Origin: Sisyra terminalis
Taxonomy: Eukaryota > Arthropoda > Insecta > Neuroptera > Sisyridae
Reading direction: 5' to 3'
Length of the DNA: 64,000 nt
NCBI GenBank assembly: GCA_958496175.1
Contig: OY292280.1
Location: 9,858,001 to 9,922,000 of the forward strand
Program-made: the position numbers and the translations under genes
Shown here: piece after piece, positions 47,928 to 59,429 of the stretch
How the letters are laid out: each line of letters begins with the position of its first letter
Position numbering within the stretch: position 1 is the first letter of the stretch
The notes under the pieces: model-generated
Seen by the model: only the letters and a program-made list of their open reading frames with translations
What the model was told of the DNA's origin: nothing
The model's database searches: none

Positions 47928-48009
47928 CTGAAAGTCATAAAAAAATTATATATATTTTTTTAACTTGAATATATTTCCGTTTCTCGTACTAATAAATAAA
48001 ATTTGCATA

Positions 48010-48541
48010 TCTTACCCATAGCTTTTTATTACTTTAATAATTTCAGAAAAACACTGATTATTCAAATTATAATTTAATCCATCAAGGTTAATTGACTCTA
48101 AATTCGATAAACTTGCGTTATACAATTAATATTTGAAAACAATTGTTAGATCAAAATCAGTTTCGAAGTTCACATAAAATATTTACAAGTGCAACTTAAG
48201 AAAATCTGACAAAATAAACAGAATTTAAGCAACTCCCAAATTTTCCCCGTTTCCCTTATTATCATTAAAAAAAAATTATTTAGTGTAGGTACAGTTTAAT
48301 CGAAAAAGATAGCCAAAGCGCTGGATTTTAACCAAATGTGAGAAAAAGATTCATCATCTATCTGATTAAATCAGTACATCGGTGAATTTAGCAGTATCTT
48401 ACTAGTAGGGGAAACCGGGATGGTTGGCTATTAGGGTTAGTTGAATCAATATAATAATAGGCAAATGTTGGAAAAGATTTTTTTCCCTGTTTCCCTGTTT
48501 CCCTGTTTTCGTGTATTTGTAATCTGTCCCTGGACAATGAG
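48010..48541. other. Gene-less stretch
   Basis: AT-rich with nothing recognisable except short TTTCCCTG repeats near 48483-48507. Confidence 0.5.
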
Positions 48542-49467
48542 CAAAGGGTCTAGCAGGATCCACATGGCGAGTTGGCCCCCAAATAGGAACCTATGTCGAA
48601 ACTTATGTTAAAATATCGGCTTGATATACAAACACATTTTATACATTTTTCGCAACCAAATTCCTATTTGACCTTGAGATATGGGCAAAAATGTCCCCCC
48701 GCATGGCTATTTTTCAAAGTTATATATCTCAAAAACTAATTAAGCCAGAAAAGTGAAACTAACGCGAGGCTTTAGATTATTTTATAGAGTATATCATATA
48801 TTTTTTTGAAATTTTTAGAAAACAAAATCATAAAAAAAAAATCCAAAAAACAAATGAAATAATTTTTTTTATGTGTTCTCTGAAAATGACAATCACGAAA
48901 AAAATATATTTTATGCTTCCATATGAGCACTATAACTCATAAAAATTGCGTGAAAAAAAAGTTGGTGCAACACTTCGAAAAAAAATAAAACCGAGGTATA
49001 CTATTAGGCGTAAATCACATTTCATTTTTTTTCAAGGTGTTGCACCAACTATTTTTTCACGCAATTTTTATGAGTTATAGTGCTCATGTAGAAACAAAAA
49101 ATATATTTTTTTCGTGATTGTTATTTTCAGAGAACACATAAAAAAATTATTTCATTTGTTTTTTGGATTTTTTTTGTATAATTTTGTTTTAAAAAAATTT
49201 CAAAAAAATATATGATATACTCTATAAAATAATCTAAAGCCCCGCGTTGGTTTCATTTCTCTAGCTTAATTAGTTTTTGAGATATATAACTTTGAAAAAT
49301 AACCATGCGGGGGGACATTTTTGCCCATATCTCAAGGTCAAAAAGGAATTTGGTCGCGAAAAGTATAAAAAATGTGTTTGTATATCAAGCCGATATTTTA
49401 ACATAAGTTTCGACATAGGTTCCTATTTGGGGGCCAACTCGCCATGTGAATCCTGCTAGACCCTTTG
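48542..49467. mobile_element. 926-bp foldback element
   Basis: Ends CAAAGGGTCTAGCAGGATCC and complement; arms about 450 bp each with high identity, centre near 49005. The element has the same foldback design as the others but unrelated ends. Class unassigned; no transposase. Confidence 0.8.
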
Positions 49468-49494
49468 ATCTACGTCCACGCTCCATATTGACTC

Positions 49495-50274
49495 TTTATT
49501 AAGTCAAATCGGTTCCTTGAACTTACTCCCTGTGAGGCAATTCCAGAAACGTCTATTGTTCTCTCCGCTGTTGTCAAGTAGGCAGATCACCAGATGATTC
49601 ATGGTCTTCTAATCTTTTTTGGTATTTTAGCTGAATCTGGTGATCTCGTCCCTCACGGTGGCCACCTTCAGGTCTTTATGTATGTCGTGGTTAGTGATAT
49701 ACCATGGGGCGTTCGTAATGAGCCTAAGTGTCTTAGACTGAAAGCGCTGGATGATATCCACATTGGAGTTGCTAGTTGTTCCTCACAGTTGGATGCCGTA
49801 GGTCCAGACTGGCTTCAGAATAACTTTGTATATCATAAGTTTATAGTCCAGGGACAATTGCGACCTCCAACCAATTAGCCACTGCAGTTGACGGAATTTG
49901 GCTTTAAGCTGGTCTCTTTTGGTAGCTATATGTCTCCGCCATGTTAGTCTTCTGTCCAAGTGTATTCCGAGATACTTGACTTCTGTCGCCTGCGGCACCT
50001 GATGGTTGTTGAGATATACCGGTGGACAGGTATCTCGCCGAGTAGTAAATGTCACATGAACTGATTTGGCTTCATTGACTTTTATTTGCCATTTATTAAG
50101 CCATGGTTCCAGATCTTTGAGGGCCCTTTGTAATTTTTGGTCGCATTGATCTGTCGCCATGATCGCAGTGTCGTCCGCGTACGTTGCAATTACCACATTG
50201 TCAGTGATGGGCAGATCTGCGGTATAAATTAGGTACAGTATGGGTCCCAATATGTTGGTAAAGATAGAAAACAA
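49495..50274 (-). pseudogene. Broken Jockey-like reverse transcriptase (3' part of ORF2)
   Basis: From 50274 down the minus strand reads LGPILYLIYTADLP, then TYADDTAIMA (catalytic YADD), the thumb region with VKYLGIHLDRRLTWRRHI and a WTYGIQL motif typical of Jockey-clade elements. A TGA replaces the W codon after WTYGIQL (about 49783). The frame continues (NVDIIQRFQSKTLRLITNAP) to another stop and then a recognisable but frameshifted tail to about 49495. The endonuclease and first RT motifs are absent. A 5'-truncated, inactive insertion. Confidence 0.9.
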
Positions 50275-50315
50275 ATATTGTAAACAACTAAATATAATAA
50301 CTATTGGCTCAAATT

Positions 50316-50640
50316 TGAACTAACTGATTGTTGTCATTTGTCATTTTTACTGTGAATATTTCACGGGTAGTTACTAGAAACTAGTAATATCTAATTTGAA
50401 GTATGAGTATAATGAAATCTAGCTAAAGCCAATAATCTGTCATGACCCCTGTCTTGAAATTTGAGCTAACTGATTGTTGTCATTTGTTTCAACTATCAAC
50501 TTTTGCCATTTTTTGTGAATGTTTACTGTGATTATTTCACGGGTAGTTACTAGAAACTAGTAATATCTAATTTGAAGTATGAGTATAATGAAATCTAGCT
50601 AAAGCCAATAATCTGTCTTGATCCCCGCCATCTTTAATTA
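50316..50640. repeat. Tandem duplication, ~150-175 bp units
   Basis: Two copies (from 50316 and 50465) share TAACTGATTGTTGTCATTTG and a 95-bp identical block from TTTCACGGGTAG to CCAATAATCTGTC; the second has about 28 extra bases. Confidence 0.8.
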
Positions 50641-51446
50641 TACAAATATAATAGTTACAACCCTACGTAGTTAACATCTTAGATATTAGCATGATTTTTC
50701 CACATCATCTTTTTTCTATTACTTCCGATTTTAATGAATGTATCATATAGTAAGTATAATTTAACAATTATTACTTCATTATAGAGCCCACATTCTTATA
50801 CTCTATAATGAAAATTACGATATGAAAATAAGAAAACATAGTCGATAAAGTAGAGCTTTTCCTATTGGACAATTATTATTTTTTATTCTTACATCTAGAA
50901 AATAATCGTAATATTGGGACTACAATTAATAAGACAAATTAATTATTTTAAATTGAATATTTATTCATCACAATATTATATTTCACGTCTATAAGGGATA
51001 TTTTTTCAATGTATGATATATATTATTCCAAATCTGGTTATTATGCTTCAAAAAATACAAATTGACAAAAAAAAAATTGAATCTAGAATTTTGAAATCAC
51101 CTAAGGGATTTTTGTATGTTGTCAAGATCATTGCTCATGATTTTAAAGTTCTAGAAAAACAAAAAAATATTTTACTTATCGATAAATTGGTTGTGTCCAT
51201 AATTTACATAATTTTATTTATTTTTAGTAGGATAGTGGACATGAAAGGATGTAGATCCATGTATTAATTATTAATTTAGCGACACGTTTCGGTCTTTTAT
51301 TATTTACTAAGAAGCCTGATGAAGGTCTAATAAAAGACGCTAAATTAATAATTAGTACATGGATCTAAATTCTTTCATGTCCATTATCTTACTAAAAATA
51401 AATAAAATATTTTACTTATTTATGGGATATATAAAATATATGGTGG
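50641..51446. other. Gene-less stretch with split hammerhead-like halves
   Basis: At 51280-51345 a minus-strand half (GACCGAAACGTG) and a plus-strand half (CCTGATGAAGGTC...GAC) of a hammerhead-like repeat face each other, flanked by inverted TTAATTTAGC blocks; neither strand has a whole motif. The 84-codon frame at 51013-51267 is not supported. Confidence 0.4.
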
Positions 51447-52242
51447 TTAGGGTGATTTTTTTTTTACTTTTTTTGGTCCCATCGTGAAATTTTGTTGGAA
51501 ATACCAAAAAAAAAAAAATCCCTGAAAGTTTGAGCCCTTAATATTAATTTTAAGTCCTCGACCAAGACGTGTAATAATTTCCTATTGAAAATACACGGAA
51601 ACTCTGATTTTTTTATTTTTAAATTTCTATATTTCAGCGGCATTTTATGGGATCGCTTTTACTGAAGATGGTTTTTTCTCAGAATTAAACGCTCTACAAA
51701 AGTGCTCATTGCGACAAAGTCGTAACACATACCGGTGAGATAGTAGGGGCCACTGAACCTGATTTTTCCATAAAATTCGCGTTTTTTTTGTATTTATCTC
51801 GTAAATAACAAGAGCTACGGAAAAATTATAAATAAAAAACTTGTAGAGAATTTGATTTCCTACAAAAAAATTCCTGTAGACCAAATCGCGAAGATCAATA
51901 TTAAACGAGATATTAAGCCTTGAATTTTATGGAAAAATCAGGTTCAGTGGCCCGTACTACCTCACCGGTGTGAGTTACGACTTTGTCGCAATGGGCACTT
52001 TTGTAGAGCGTTTAATTCTGATAAAAAACCATCTTCGGTAAAAGCGACCCCATGAAATGCCGCTGAGATATAGAAATTTAAAAATAAAAAATCAGAGTTT
52101 TCGTGTATTTTCAATGGGAAATCTTTACACGTCTTGGTCGAGGACTTAAAATTAATATTAAGGGCTCAAACTTTCAGGGAATTTTTTTTTCGGTATTGCC
52201 AACACAATTTCTCGATCGGACCAAAAAAAAAAATCACCCTAA
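51447..52242. mobile_element. Foldback MITE, TTAGGGTGA...TCACCCTAA ends, copy 2
   Basis: Same family as 3785-4803; arms 51447-51920 and 51925-52242. The right arm is shorter because part of the centre is deleted. Confidence 0.85.
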
Positions 52243-53015
52243 TGGTGGTCTTATTTATGTAATATAATTCTCAAAAGTAATTAAAAAAAATTGATTTTCT
52301 AACATCGATATTTTTATGAGGAGTTTTGTATTCCTACTTGGAGGACATGTATGTGATCTTAACTAATACTTCTTTCAAATCATGATGGGTATTGAAATTA
52401 GTAAAGATCTACCATAACTTCCGCAGTGTTTTCACTGAACGAGCAAAATTATTATTACCATCCTGTATATTTTTGCGAGCATGAGTTGTATAAGCATTAT
52501 TGAAGTTTTGAAATATAAATATTTACAATTAAATTCTTATCAATAGAGCATTCATTCTTATATCTTAGTCATTATAAATCAATTTAAGATTGATATCACA
52601 ACTATGTGTATAATTAACGAAGGTTAATCTAGCAATTTCGATTCAAATTTTTACTTTTAAATCCAAGTAATCCAATATGTATTGATATGTCGAGTAATTA
52701 ACAAGTTCTGTACAAAGTTTGATTGTTTCATTAGGGATACTCATTAAAACAATTCAATTTTACATTTATTGTGACAATATATTCAATTTTAAAAAAACGC
52801 ATTAAATAGTTTACTTTGATGGAAAACTATTCTTTTAATAATTAATTAATGTGTTGTGTGAAGAGAATAGATAATTGTTAATTAAATGTAATGCTATTTT
52901 TACTTCTTTAATAAAAAAAAAACGACACATTTTTGCTGATATCAACTTATAATCAATTCATTAAGAAGAATCATCCCATTCTATAAACATCGCTCTGGAT
53001 TAATATTATCATAAA
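52243..53015. other. Upstream region of the second family A gene
   Basis: AT-rich; no TATA box I can defend. The last 50 bp before the ATG resemble the leader of the 3024 gene (GAATC...ACATCGC). Confidence 0.4.
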
Positions 53016-53468
53016 ATGCCAATTTATAAAATAACGCCAAGTAAGTAGAAAATCATTTACCAAAATTTATTTGGATCTTATTAATTATTTTTAGAACAAG
53101 CAATAATACACAATAGCTTGTTTAGTGGATATGTGGCCAATGCAACTTTGTTCGGAAAATGGGCCAATATTTTCCTGCTTCAAAATCATAACAGTACGAA
53201 ACTATTGATAATCGTCATTCCGGTTGTTGGATCTAAAACCGAAATAAATTCGTATAAAGCAACCTGGATGCCCGATGGATCTGTTGTATCGGTAATCAAA
53301 AGGGGTCAATTTTACAATGGAATATTTATTGTGGATCATATGTCCTCATTTCTGGGCAAGGATGTGTACATGCACATTAAAATGACAATTGATCGTTCGG
53401 AAATAATTTTATTGGAAATTTTGGATAATTTAATCTTTATCAAAGAACAATTCCCATGGATTTTGTAG
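53016..53468 (+). CDS. Small two-exon gene, family A copy 2 (132 aa)
   Basis: Exon 1 is 53016-53040 (MPIYKITP), the intron 53041-53094 (54 bp, GTAAGT to TTTTAG) and exon 2 53095-53468. Exon 1 is 25 bp, the intron phase and total length of 132 aa match the paralogue at 3024 exactly, and about half the residues are identical. Exon 2 unspliced has no upstream ATG in frame, so simple ORF calling misses the start. Conserved blocks: KWANI.LL, TKLLII, EINSYKA.WMPDGSV, FLGKDV and the terminal PWIL. AATAAA at 53580 is a likely poly(A) signal. Function unknown; the PAC3-like pattern given for the first copy applies with the same caution. Differences are spread along the whole protein, suggesting rapid change rather than a recent duplication. 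Confidence 0.72.
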
Positions 53469-53579
53469 CTATTGAATAAGTTTAACATATTAAAAATCCT
53501 GCTCCTTTAAAAGTAATAGCCAATAATAATATAAGTGTTCAATATGAAATTTATGTTAACAATGTACTATTATTTTGAA

Positions 53580-53585
53580 AATAAA
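53580..53585 (+). terminator. Poly(A) signal of the 53016 gene
   Basis: AATAAA 112 bp after the stop codon. Confidence 0.45.
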
Positions 53586-53762
53586 AAATATTAAACAAAA
53601 AAAAATTTTTTTTTGCGGATGTTAAAAACAATTATCTCTTTTGGATAACAAAATAAAAAGAAGTAGTATTTCTCATTCTAGTACGCCACTGACTTAATAA
53701 AGCCACATACTAGCAAAAAAAATGGCTCAAGTGTACTTTAGCACACCCACAACTTTGTTGTA

Positions 53763-54620
53763 GAACCTTTTTTGTAGAACCATTAATTTCTTTTAAGGTC
53801 ACATAAAAATTTTGCTCTAAATTTGATACTAATTCGTTCATGGGTAACAAAATTCCAAATTTAAAAATTTAAACCATAAAACCTCATTAATTCCAGAGTC
53901 ATTTATAAGAAAATGGTGGATTTCACGAAAATTTACAATCATAATTTATTTTTATAGAACATCAATCATTCTTTCTGAGTTTTGTTTTTATTTATAATTT
54001 GAGGATTGTACATTCATATGGTTAAACTATATAAAGGTAGCATAATAATCTAATTAACAGATTTTTTTATTTTTTTGGCTCAAGGGTACTTTAGCACACC
54101 CACAATCTGGCAACGTTGCATTTTTAACTTTGTTTTTAATTTAATTTGCGATTAAATCGGTTTATAATGAAAATGTAGCGACAAAAGAGAGAAATATACC
54201 ATATTAGAATTAAATCATCAAAAATATCGCAAATTAAATTAAAAACAAAGTCGAAAATGCAACATTGCCAGATTGTGAGTGTGTTAAAGTCACTTGAGCC
54301 AAAAAAATAAAAAACTCTGTTAACTATATTATTATGCTAACTTTATATAGTTTAACCCATATGAATAAACAATTCTCAATTCATTAATAAATACAAAACT
54401 CAGGAAGAATGGTTGATGTTCTACAAAAATAAATTATGATTGTAAATTTTCGAGAAATCCACCATTTTTTTATAAATGACTCTGGAATTAATGAGATTTT
54501 ATAGTTTAAATTTTTAGGTTTGAAATTTTGTTACCCATGAATGAATTAGTATTAATTTAGAGCAAAATTTTTATGTGACCTTAAAAAGAAATTAATGTTT
54601 CTACAAAAAAGGTTTCGTAG
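53763..54620. mobile_element. Nested palindrome: foldback element with another foldback in its centre
   Basis: Outer arms 53763-54072 and 54311-54620 are inverted. The middle 54073-54310 is a separate foldback with ends TTTTTGGCTCAAGGGTACTT and complement; a loose copy of that inner end also lies at 53718-53755. The outer arms contain the TTTTTTGTAGAACCATTAA motif. Confidence 0.75.
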
Positions 54621-55676
54621 CATTTTTTAATAGATTTATTTTTCTCAAAGTTATCCATGGATCCAGTTGAGGTTTTTCTGTACGGCGACGGCTAACAAGA
54701 TATCTTCTTTTTTTATATCTTTAAAATCATATTGAAACCTACCAGGACCTTCCAGGCATTAATGTTTTTCATCAAGAAAAATATGTTTTTCTATTATCAT
54801 TTTTGAGACTTTTACCAGATACATAGACATATTAGAACCCACAATAAATCAATTAAGAAGTTCGAGGAAAGATCTTAGAATTTTAATCAGAATATTGCTG
54901 TAATTCATACCGGGAAAAATCAATCCAGGACTAAAATATCATTTTTGGATGTTCAGCCTTGGCGCCATCTCTTAATATAATAGAAAATTTTTGGGGGCAA
55001 TATGGGTGGGTTTACACGTAGGGACGATAATTCGTCAGTACAAAGGATCTAATTTTAGTCATTAAAAATATCTTGGTTGCAATATCAAACTCTTTTTTGG
55101 AATATTTATATATATATCTTTGCCAAATTCACTAAAAGAGTAAATAATGGAAAGAGGTATTGTACAAAATATTAGAACAATATGGAAACAAATAGAGGAT
55201 AGCAAATTTTAAAATAAATTACTTGGTTCATTTTCTGGCACTAACCCAACTACAAAATTGCATAACCCCAAAAATTATACCATGTATCCAAAATCAAGGA
55301 AATTTTTATTTGGGGTTAATTTTTGGAGCTAAATCTATAATCATAATAAATTAACATATTTCAGTAAAAGACTTGAAAAACAAAAATTGTTAATTTTTTG
55401 TGCCACTCTAGTAAGTATACTCCAAATTAGTTCATCAATATCTAAAAAATTTAAAAAAGAGTTGAAATTCAGATACCGATAAATGTAAATAAAACAATTC
55501 CCCACCTTTTCTCCAAAAGCAATTATAATCCCAAATCTTAAAATTGCCTTTCACTTACCACTTGACTTCTTAATCCCTAATCTTGCACCACTACTCTTTT
55601 ATGCTCCTTAATCCTTTTCGCTCCTCCTCTCTGCAAATTACCCTTTCACTTTCTCCAATCCTTTCTCTTTTTGGCA

Positions 55677-55684
55677 TATAAAAG
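55677..55684 (+). promoter_or_regulatory. TATA box of F-box gene copy 1
   Basis: TATAAAAG in GGCATATAAAAGGGGGTGC, 85 bp before the ATG and preceded by a long pyrimidine-rich strand (55600-55670). A start site near 55706 (CTTCAGGATC) would leave a short leader. The same box is at 61815-61822 in copy 2. Confidence 0.75.
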
Positions 55685-55761
55685 GGGGTGCACATTTCTT
55701 CAGGATCATATCTCGTTTTGATTTTGTGCTTCTACCATTGTGATAATAGTGAATTTGCAAA

Positions 55762-56262
55762 ATGTATTCCTGTGATTTATTTTCAATGTTTTCTTCGATG
55801 AATGTTAACAATTCTGACGATTTGTTGATGAACCTACCCGAGGAAGTGGCTTGTTTGATTTTGCGAAAGTTGGACCCGAAATCATTGGTGGCTGCGGCTT
55901 CTACAAGCAAATATTGGAATGGATTGTGCCACTCGGAAAAAGTGTTGCGGACCAGGATTTGTCGTCATTTGCGGAAAGAACGATTGGTAAGACAATATAT
56001 TAGAAACCCTAAAAATTCTATTACCCAACGTTCACGACGGCTTACTGGACCTGTAGAACCTACAATTCCAGAGGTACGGGCTACCAAGGTGGATACGAAT
56101 GTACCAGTGAAACCGGAAAAGCCAAGGACTCTGAATTCGGTTTGGGTTCAAATCAAACATCAAGTACGCACTCCGACTAAAAGAGGACTCCAAATTCGGA
56201 AGAACGATCCGGAATTTACTAAAGGTATCAATGCCAATTTAAAAAAACGATTGCGAATGTAA
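55762..56262 (+). CDS. F-box protein, copy 1 (166 aa)
   Basis: Single exon, ATG to TAA, with TATA box and poly(A) signal. Residues about 19-62 form an F-box: LLMNLPEEVACLILRKLDPK, then LVAAASTSKYWNGLCHSEKV, matching the family pattern L..LP.E....I...L....L......C..W..L. F-boxes bind Skp1 and link targets to the SCF ubiquitin ligase. No LRR, WD40 or other substrate domain follows; residues 63-166 are basic (RICRHLRKERLVRQYIRNPK, many K/R/P), possibly a nucleic-acid or partner-binding tail or disordered. An N-terminal 18-residue stretch is Met/Ser-rich without a clear signal peptide. Copy 2 at 61237 differs at five residues. Such minimal F-box proteins are also known among parasite and viral effectors, but nothing here proves that role. 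Confidence 0.85.
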   Translation: MYSCDLFSMFSSMNVNNSDDLLMNLPEEVACLILRKLDPKSLVAAASTSKYWNGLCHSEKVLRTRICRHLRKERLVRQYIRNPKNSITQRSRRLTGPVEPTIPEVRATKVDTNVPVKPEKPRTLNSVWVQIKHQVRTPTKRGLQIRKNDPEFTKGINANLKKRLRM

Positions 56263-56457
56263 TATTATTGTAATATATTGACTTACAATTAATTATTGTG
56301 AAATATATTTTGTAATATAAGTTTATCATTAATATTTTTTAACAGTCCTTTGTAAATATAAAATTATATTATTTTTAATATTGTAATAATCTGAATATTA
56401 CTTTAATTATTGACTTATTTGTACATTTTTGAAATGTAACAATTTGTATATATTTTT

Positions 56458-56463
56458 AATAAA
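56458..56463 (+). terminator. Poly(A) signal of F-box copy 1
   Basis: AATAAA 196 bp after the stop; mirrored at 61025-61030 for copy 2. Confidence 0.5.
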
Positions 56464-57267
56464 CATATTTAAATTAATTTTTCGGATCTTTTTTTAACCT
56501 GATATATTAACCTGATATATTTAACCTACAAGCAATTTAAGAAGCAAGGTTACATAATAGCTCAAAGTTTTTAATTAAATTAATACTTATACTATAAATA
56601 AGTATAAGTAAAATAGGAATTTTGTTTCCACATATACAATAACTATTCGAATTATTCCAGGATTTTGGGGGAATTGCATGAGGCATCAAGGATTAAGATT
56701 CTTGGTGGTTGAGTTTCATACTTAAATACTTACTACTGATATCACTGATCTCTATGTTATCATTACTATGGACTAAGTAAAAAAGTATTGGAAATATACA
56801 TTTGTGAAAATATTTTTAACCACAGTGCTAATCTATGATTCCACGAGAAACCCTAAATAAATTTGGTTACCACAAAAACAGTAAGCTTCAGATAATTCGA
56901 AACTTTGGATTTGCCTTATGAAAGACCTTTAGATACAACGATGAACTATTTCTTGGTGACGCTAAAATTGCGTGTGGTATCCAGGATTGAGTTTCAAGCA
57001 TAAAAAGGCTCTCTCCCCCTCAATGCATCCTTCAAGTGTTTCCCGATGTTCTCTCTAATTATCCAACTGCAATCCTAAATCAATCCGGATTCCCAAAAAA
57101 TCGTTTTAGAACTTTTGGATACCTAATCAATTCAAATTAGAAAAAATCGAGACTATACTTGAATATTTCTAGACTGGAATACTTCCGTGACCATGATTTC
57201 GCGACTAAATTTACTCGGTACTTTTATTGAATGATATAGATTCGTACAATTTAAATAGTATCTAACT

Positions 57268-58874
57268 ACACTGTAAAAAAATTGATTCTGAGGTCGAATT
57301 CCTTAGAAGTTTGACTAATTTACCTTTAGTGAAATCTATTTCGTTTTATTCAATCCCAAACGATTTGAATCAAGAATTTTATATTTCTTGTGTCAAGAAA
57401 CACGCGTTATTGAATAGAATGTCTAATACATTCACAACAATGGTAAGTGTAGTTGAGTGAACTCCCCTCCACATTTCACATCAAAATTAGGGGATTTTAT
57501 GTTTGTGTACCTAAACTGCATAATATGAAATGTTCAATATAGTTCCTTATAGTGCTGGATCACTATTGTCAATTATTGTTCATGCCGTTTATAAGAAAAT
57601 ATAAATACTATCCAAGAGTATCGACAATAAATAAAAATTATTCCTTCTCTCTTTAGTTTTAAAATTGTCATTCATTAATTTTATAAGAAATTATATTGAA
57701 GTTGTGAAACGACCGCGCTCTGACCTAGGTCGTTGAAGTGAAAAAGTGAGTTTGAGAGAGATAGGGTTACCAAGTCGAATACGGGATCAAACATAAATCC
57801 TCTATACTTTACCTCTGTGTTATCTAAGCTGTATTATCGATTTGAACCTATGAATTTTGCTTTTCATTTAACATTTTAACTTGTAAGTATACAACATTAT
57901 TTATAAATTATTGTTTTAATAAGTGTAATAACATATTTTAATATTCTTTAAAAAATTTTTAGCGGATAATTTGTGTTGAACGATTATTACAATTATTATA
58001 TTTTATATAAATGGCTGATGATGCGGTCAAAGTATATTTAATGAGTCGGGAGTGCGAAGATCTTATTGATAGTTTTTGAGGTTTGTATATTATTTTTTAA
58101 CAAATTAAAATATTTATATATTTATAAACTTTTATTTTTCCCCCACGAGCCGGTGTATCAGTCAAACAAAAAAATTATTGGATACCTACGTCAAAAGAAA
58201 GCCAGCGAGGATTTGCTGTTATATTAAAGAAAATTATATTTATAATAATATATTTTATTTTATTCTAATAAATGATTATTTGTATTTTTTATAGTATGTG
58301 CTAGGAGTTTTTAAAGTTCTTAAATATAGTACGAACTTATACTTTTGATTAAATAATTTAAGTTTACATATTTTGTTTTGTTCAAAAATATGTTATAATT
58401 ATGTACATTTGTTCTTAATGTGATATATATAAAATGAAAACCAAATCAGCCTTTATTTAATAAATTATACCTACTTTCTAGCCAAGTATATTTTTTATTT
58501 TAAATAAAATTTAATTGAAACTAATTTTTTATGGTTGAAATATCTGTGCGAATTGAACCAAATATATAAAATGATTCATTCAATTTCGTTTATATTTGAA
58601 TTAAGTATAGTTATGTTTGAAAGAAGTATCCAAATTTTGAATCAAGTTTATATATTGTTTGAAATAGATATGATGGTGATTTCGTACAAAGAAATCGAAG
58701 TTGAGTTAACATCGCTAAGTCTCCACTGAACTGAATGTTTCTTGGCCCAAGAAACATTTTGAAACTCGTATAGTGCTTGATTTAAAGATCATGCGCATTT
58801 CGCCGTATCCAACCTTACAGCTGGTTTTAACCAAACGAAAAACGATTGAGATTAGTACTCTCTTTTTACGGTGT
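57268..58874. mobile_element. 1.6-kb DNA transposon with ACACTGTAAAAA ends
   Basis: The left end ACACTGTAAAAAAA and right end TCTTTTTACGGTGT are inverted with few changes. Subterminal palindromes TTTCTTGTGTCAAGAAA (57389-57405) and GTTTCTTGGCCCAAGAAAC (58737-58755) mirror each other. It carries remains of a spliced gene (58011-58210). Superfamily not certain; no clear target duplication. Confidence 0.55.
58011..58220 (+). pseudogene. Decayed two-exon gene remnant inside the TIR element
   Basis: After an acceptor-like TTTTTAG (57960) ATG 58011 reads MADDAVKVYLMSRECEDLID and stops at TGA 58077, next to a donor-like GAG|GTTTGT. After another acceptor-like GTATCAG a second open stretch reads KNYWIPTSKESQRGFAVIL. 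Composition is coding-like but the pieces do not join without a frame correction. Possibly a cargo or transposase gene of the element. Confidence 0.35.
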
Positions 58875-59429
58875 ACCATTAATTTTAACAGTAATATTCA
58901 ATGGACGCTATAGCGAATAAATACAGGTGTGTCCATTAGACCGCATCACAAAATTACGTTAGTACATTCCAGATGAAGTGATTTTCATTCACTGAACGAT
59001 GTTTTGTTGATTCTTCAAGTGATAATGATGATAGAGGTAGTCGCTATACGAATTGCTGCTCTATACATTGGAGAATCACTGATTGGTTAGACTTGGCTCT
59101 TCACCTTATCATTATTACAGTTAATCAGCTATTGTACGGCTTGGTTCTCCCACGTAACTGAAAATACGCCCGTATAGTGGAAGGGGAAGATAATTAATAG
59201 CTTAATGGTTACCTTTGTAATTTTATGCTTTATAAACTTCAGGGGTAGTTTGCTGCGTTTTTTTATTTTCGTCATTGATGTTTTAAAAAGGATTCCAATA
59301 AAAAAGTTTTGGAAATTCTAATAACCACCATAGGTGCAGCAAAATTTAATAATAAATTTTAAAAAAATGAAGGTTTAATAACAAAAATTTACTTTATTTG
59401 AGATTCCCAGATGAAAAGCTAAAAGATAA

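Larger units (their letters stand above)
54625..57075. repeat. Left arm of a large inverted duplication
   Basis: Matches the reverse complement of about 60480-62865, from AGTTATCCATGGATCCAGTT on the outside to CTCAATGCATCC on the inside. It carries the F-box gene, its promoter and its poly(A) region. Confidence 0.85.

Noticed and set aside
49594..49878. 94-codon plus-strand frame
   Set aside because: Antisense of the broken Jockey-like RT.
55638..55910. 90-codon minus-strand frame, with mirror at 61589-61861
   Set aside because: Antisense shadow of the F-box gene and its leader.
55762..56262. Viral or polydnavirus origin of the F-box genes
   Set aside because: A small TATA-driven single-exon F-box gene would fit, but I see no viral excision motifs, circle junctions or other viral genes nearby; host origin is the simpler reading.
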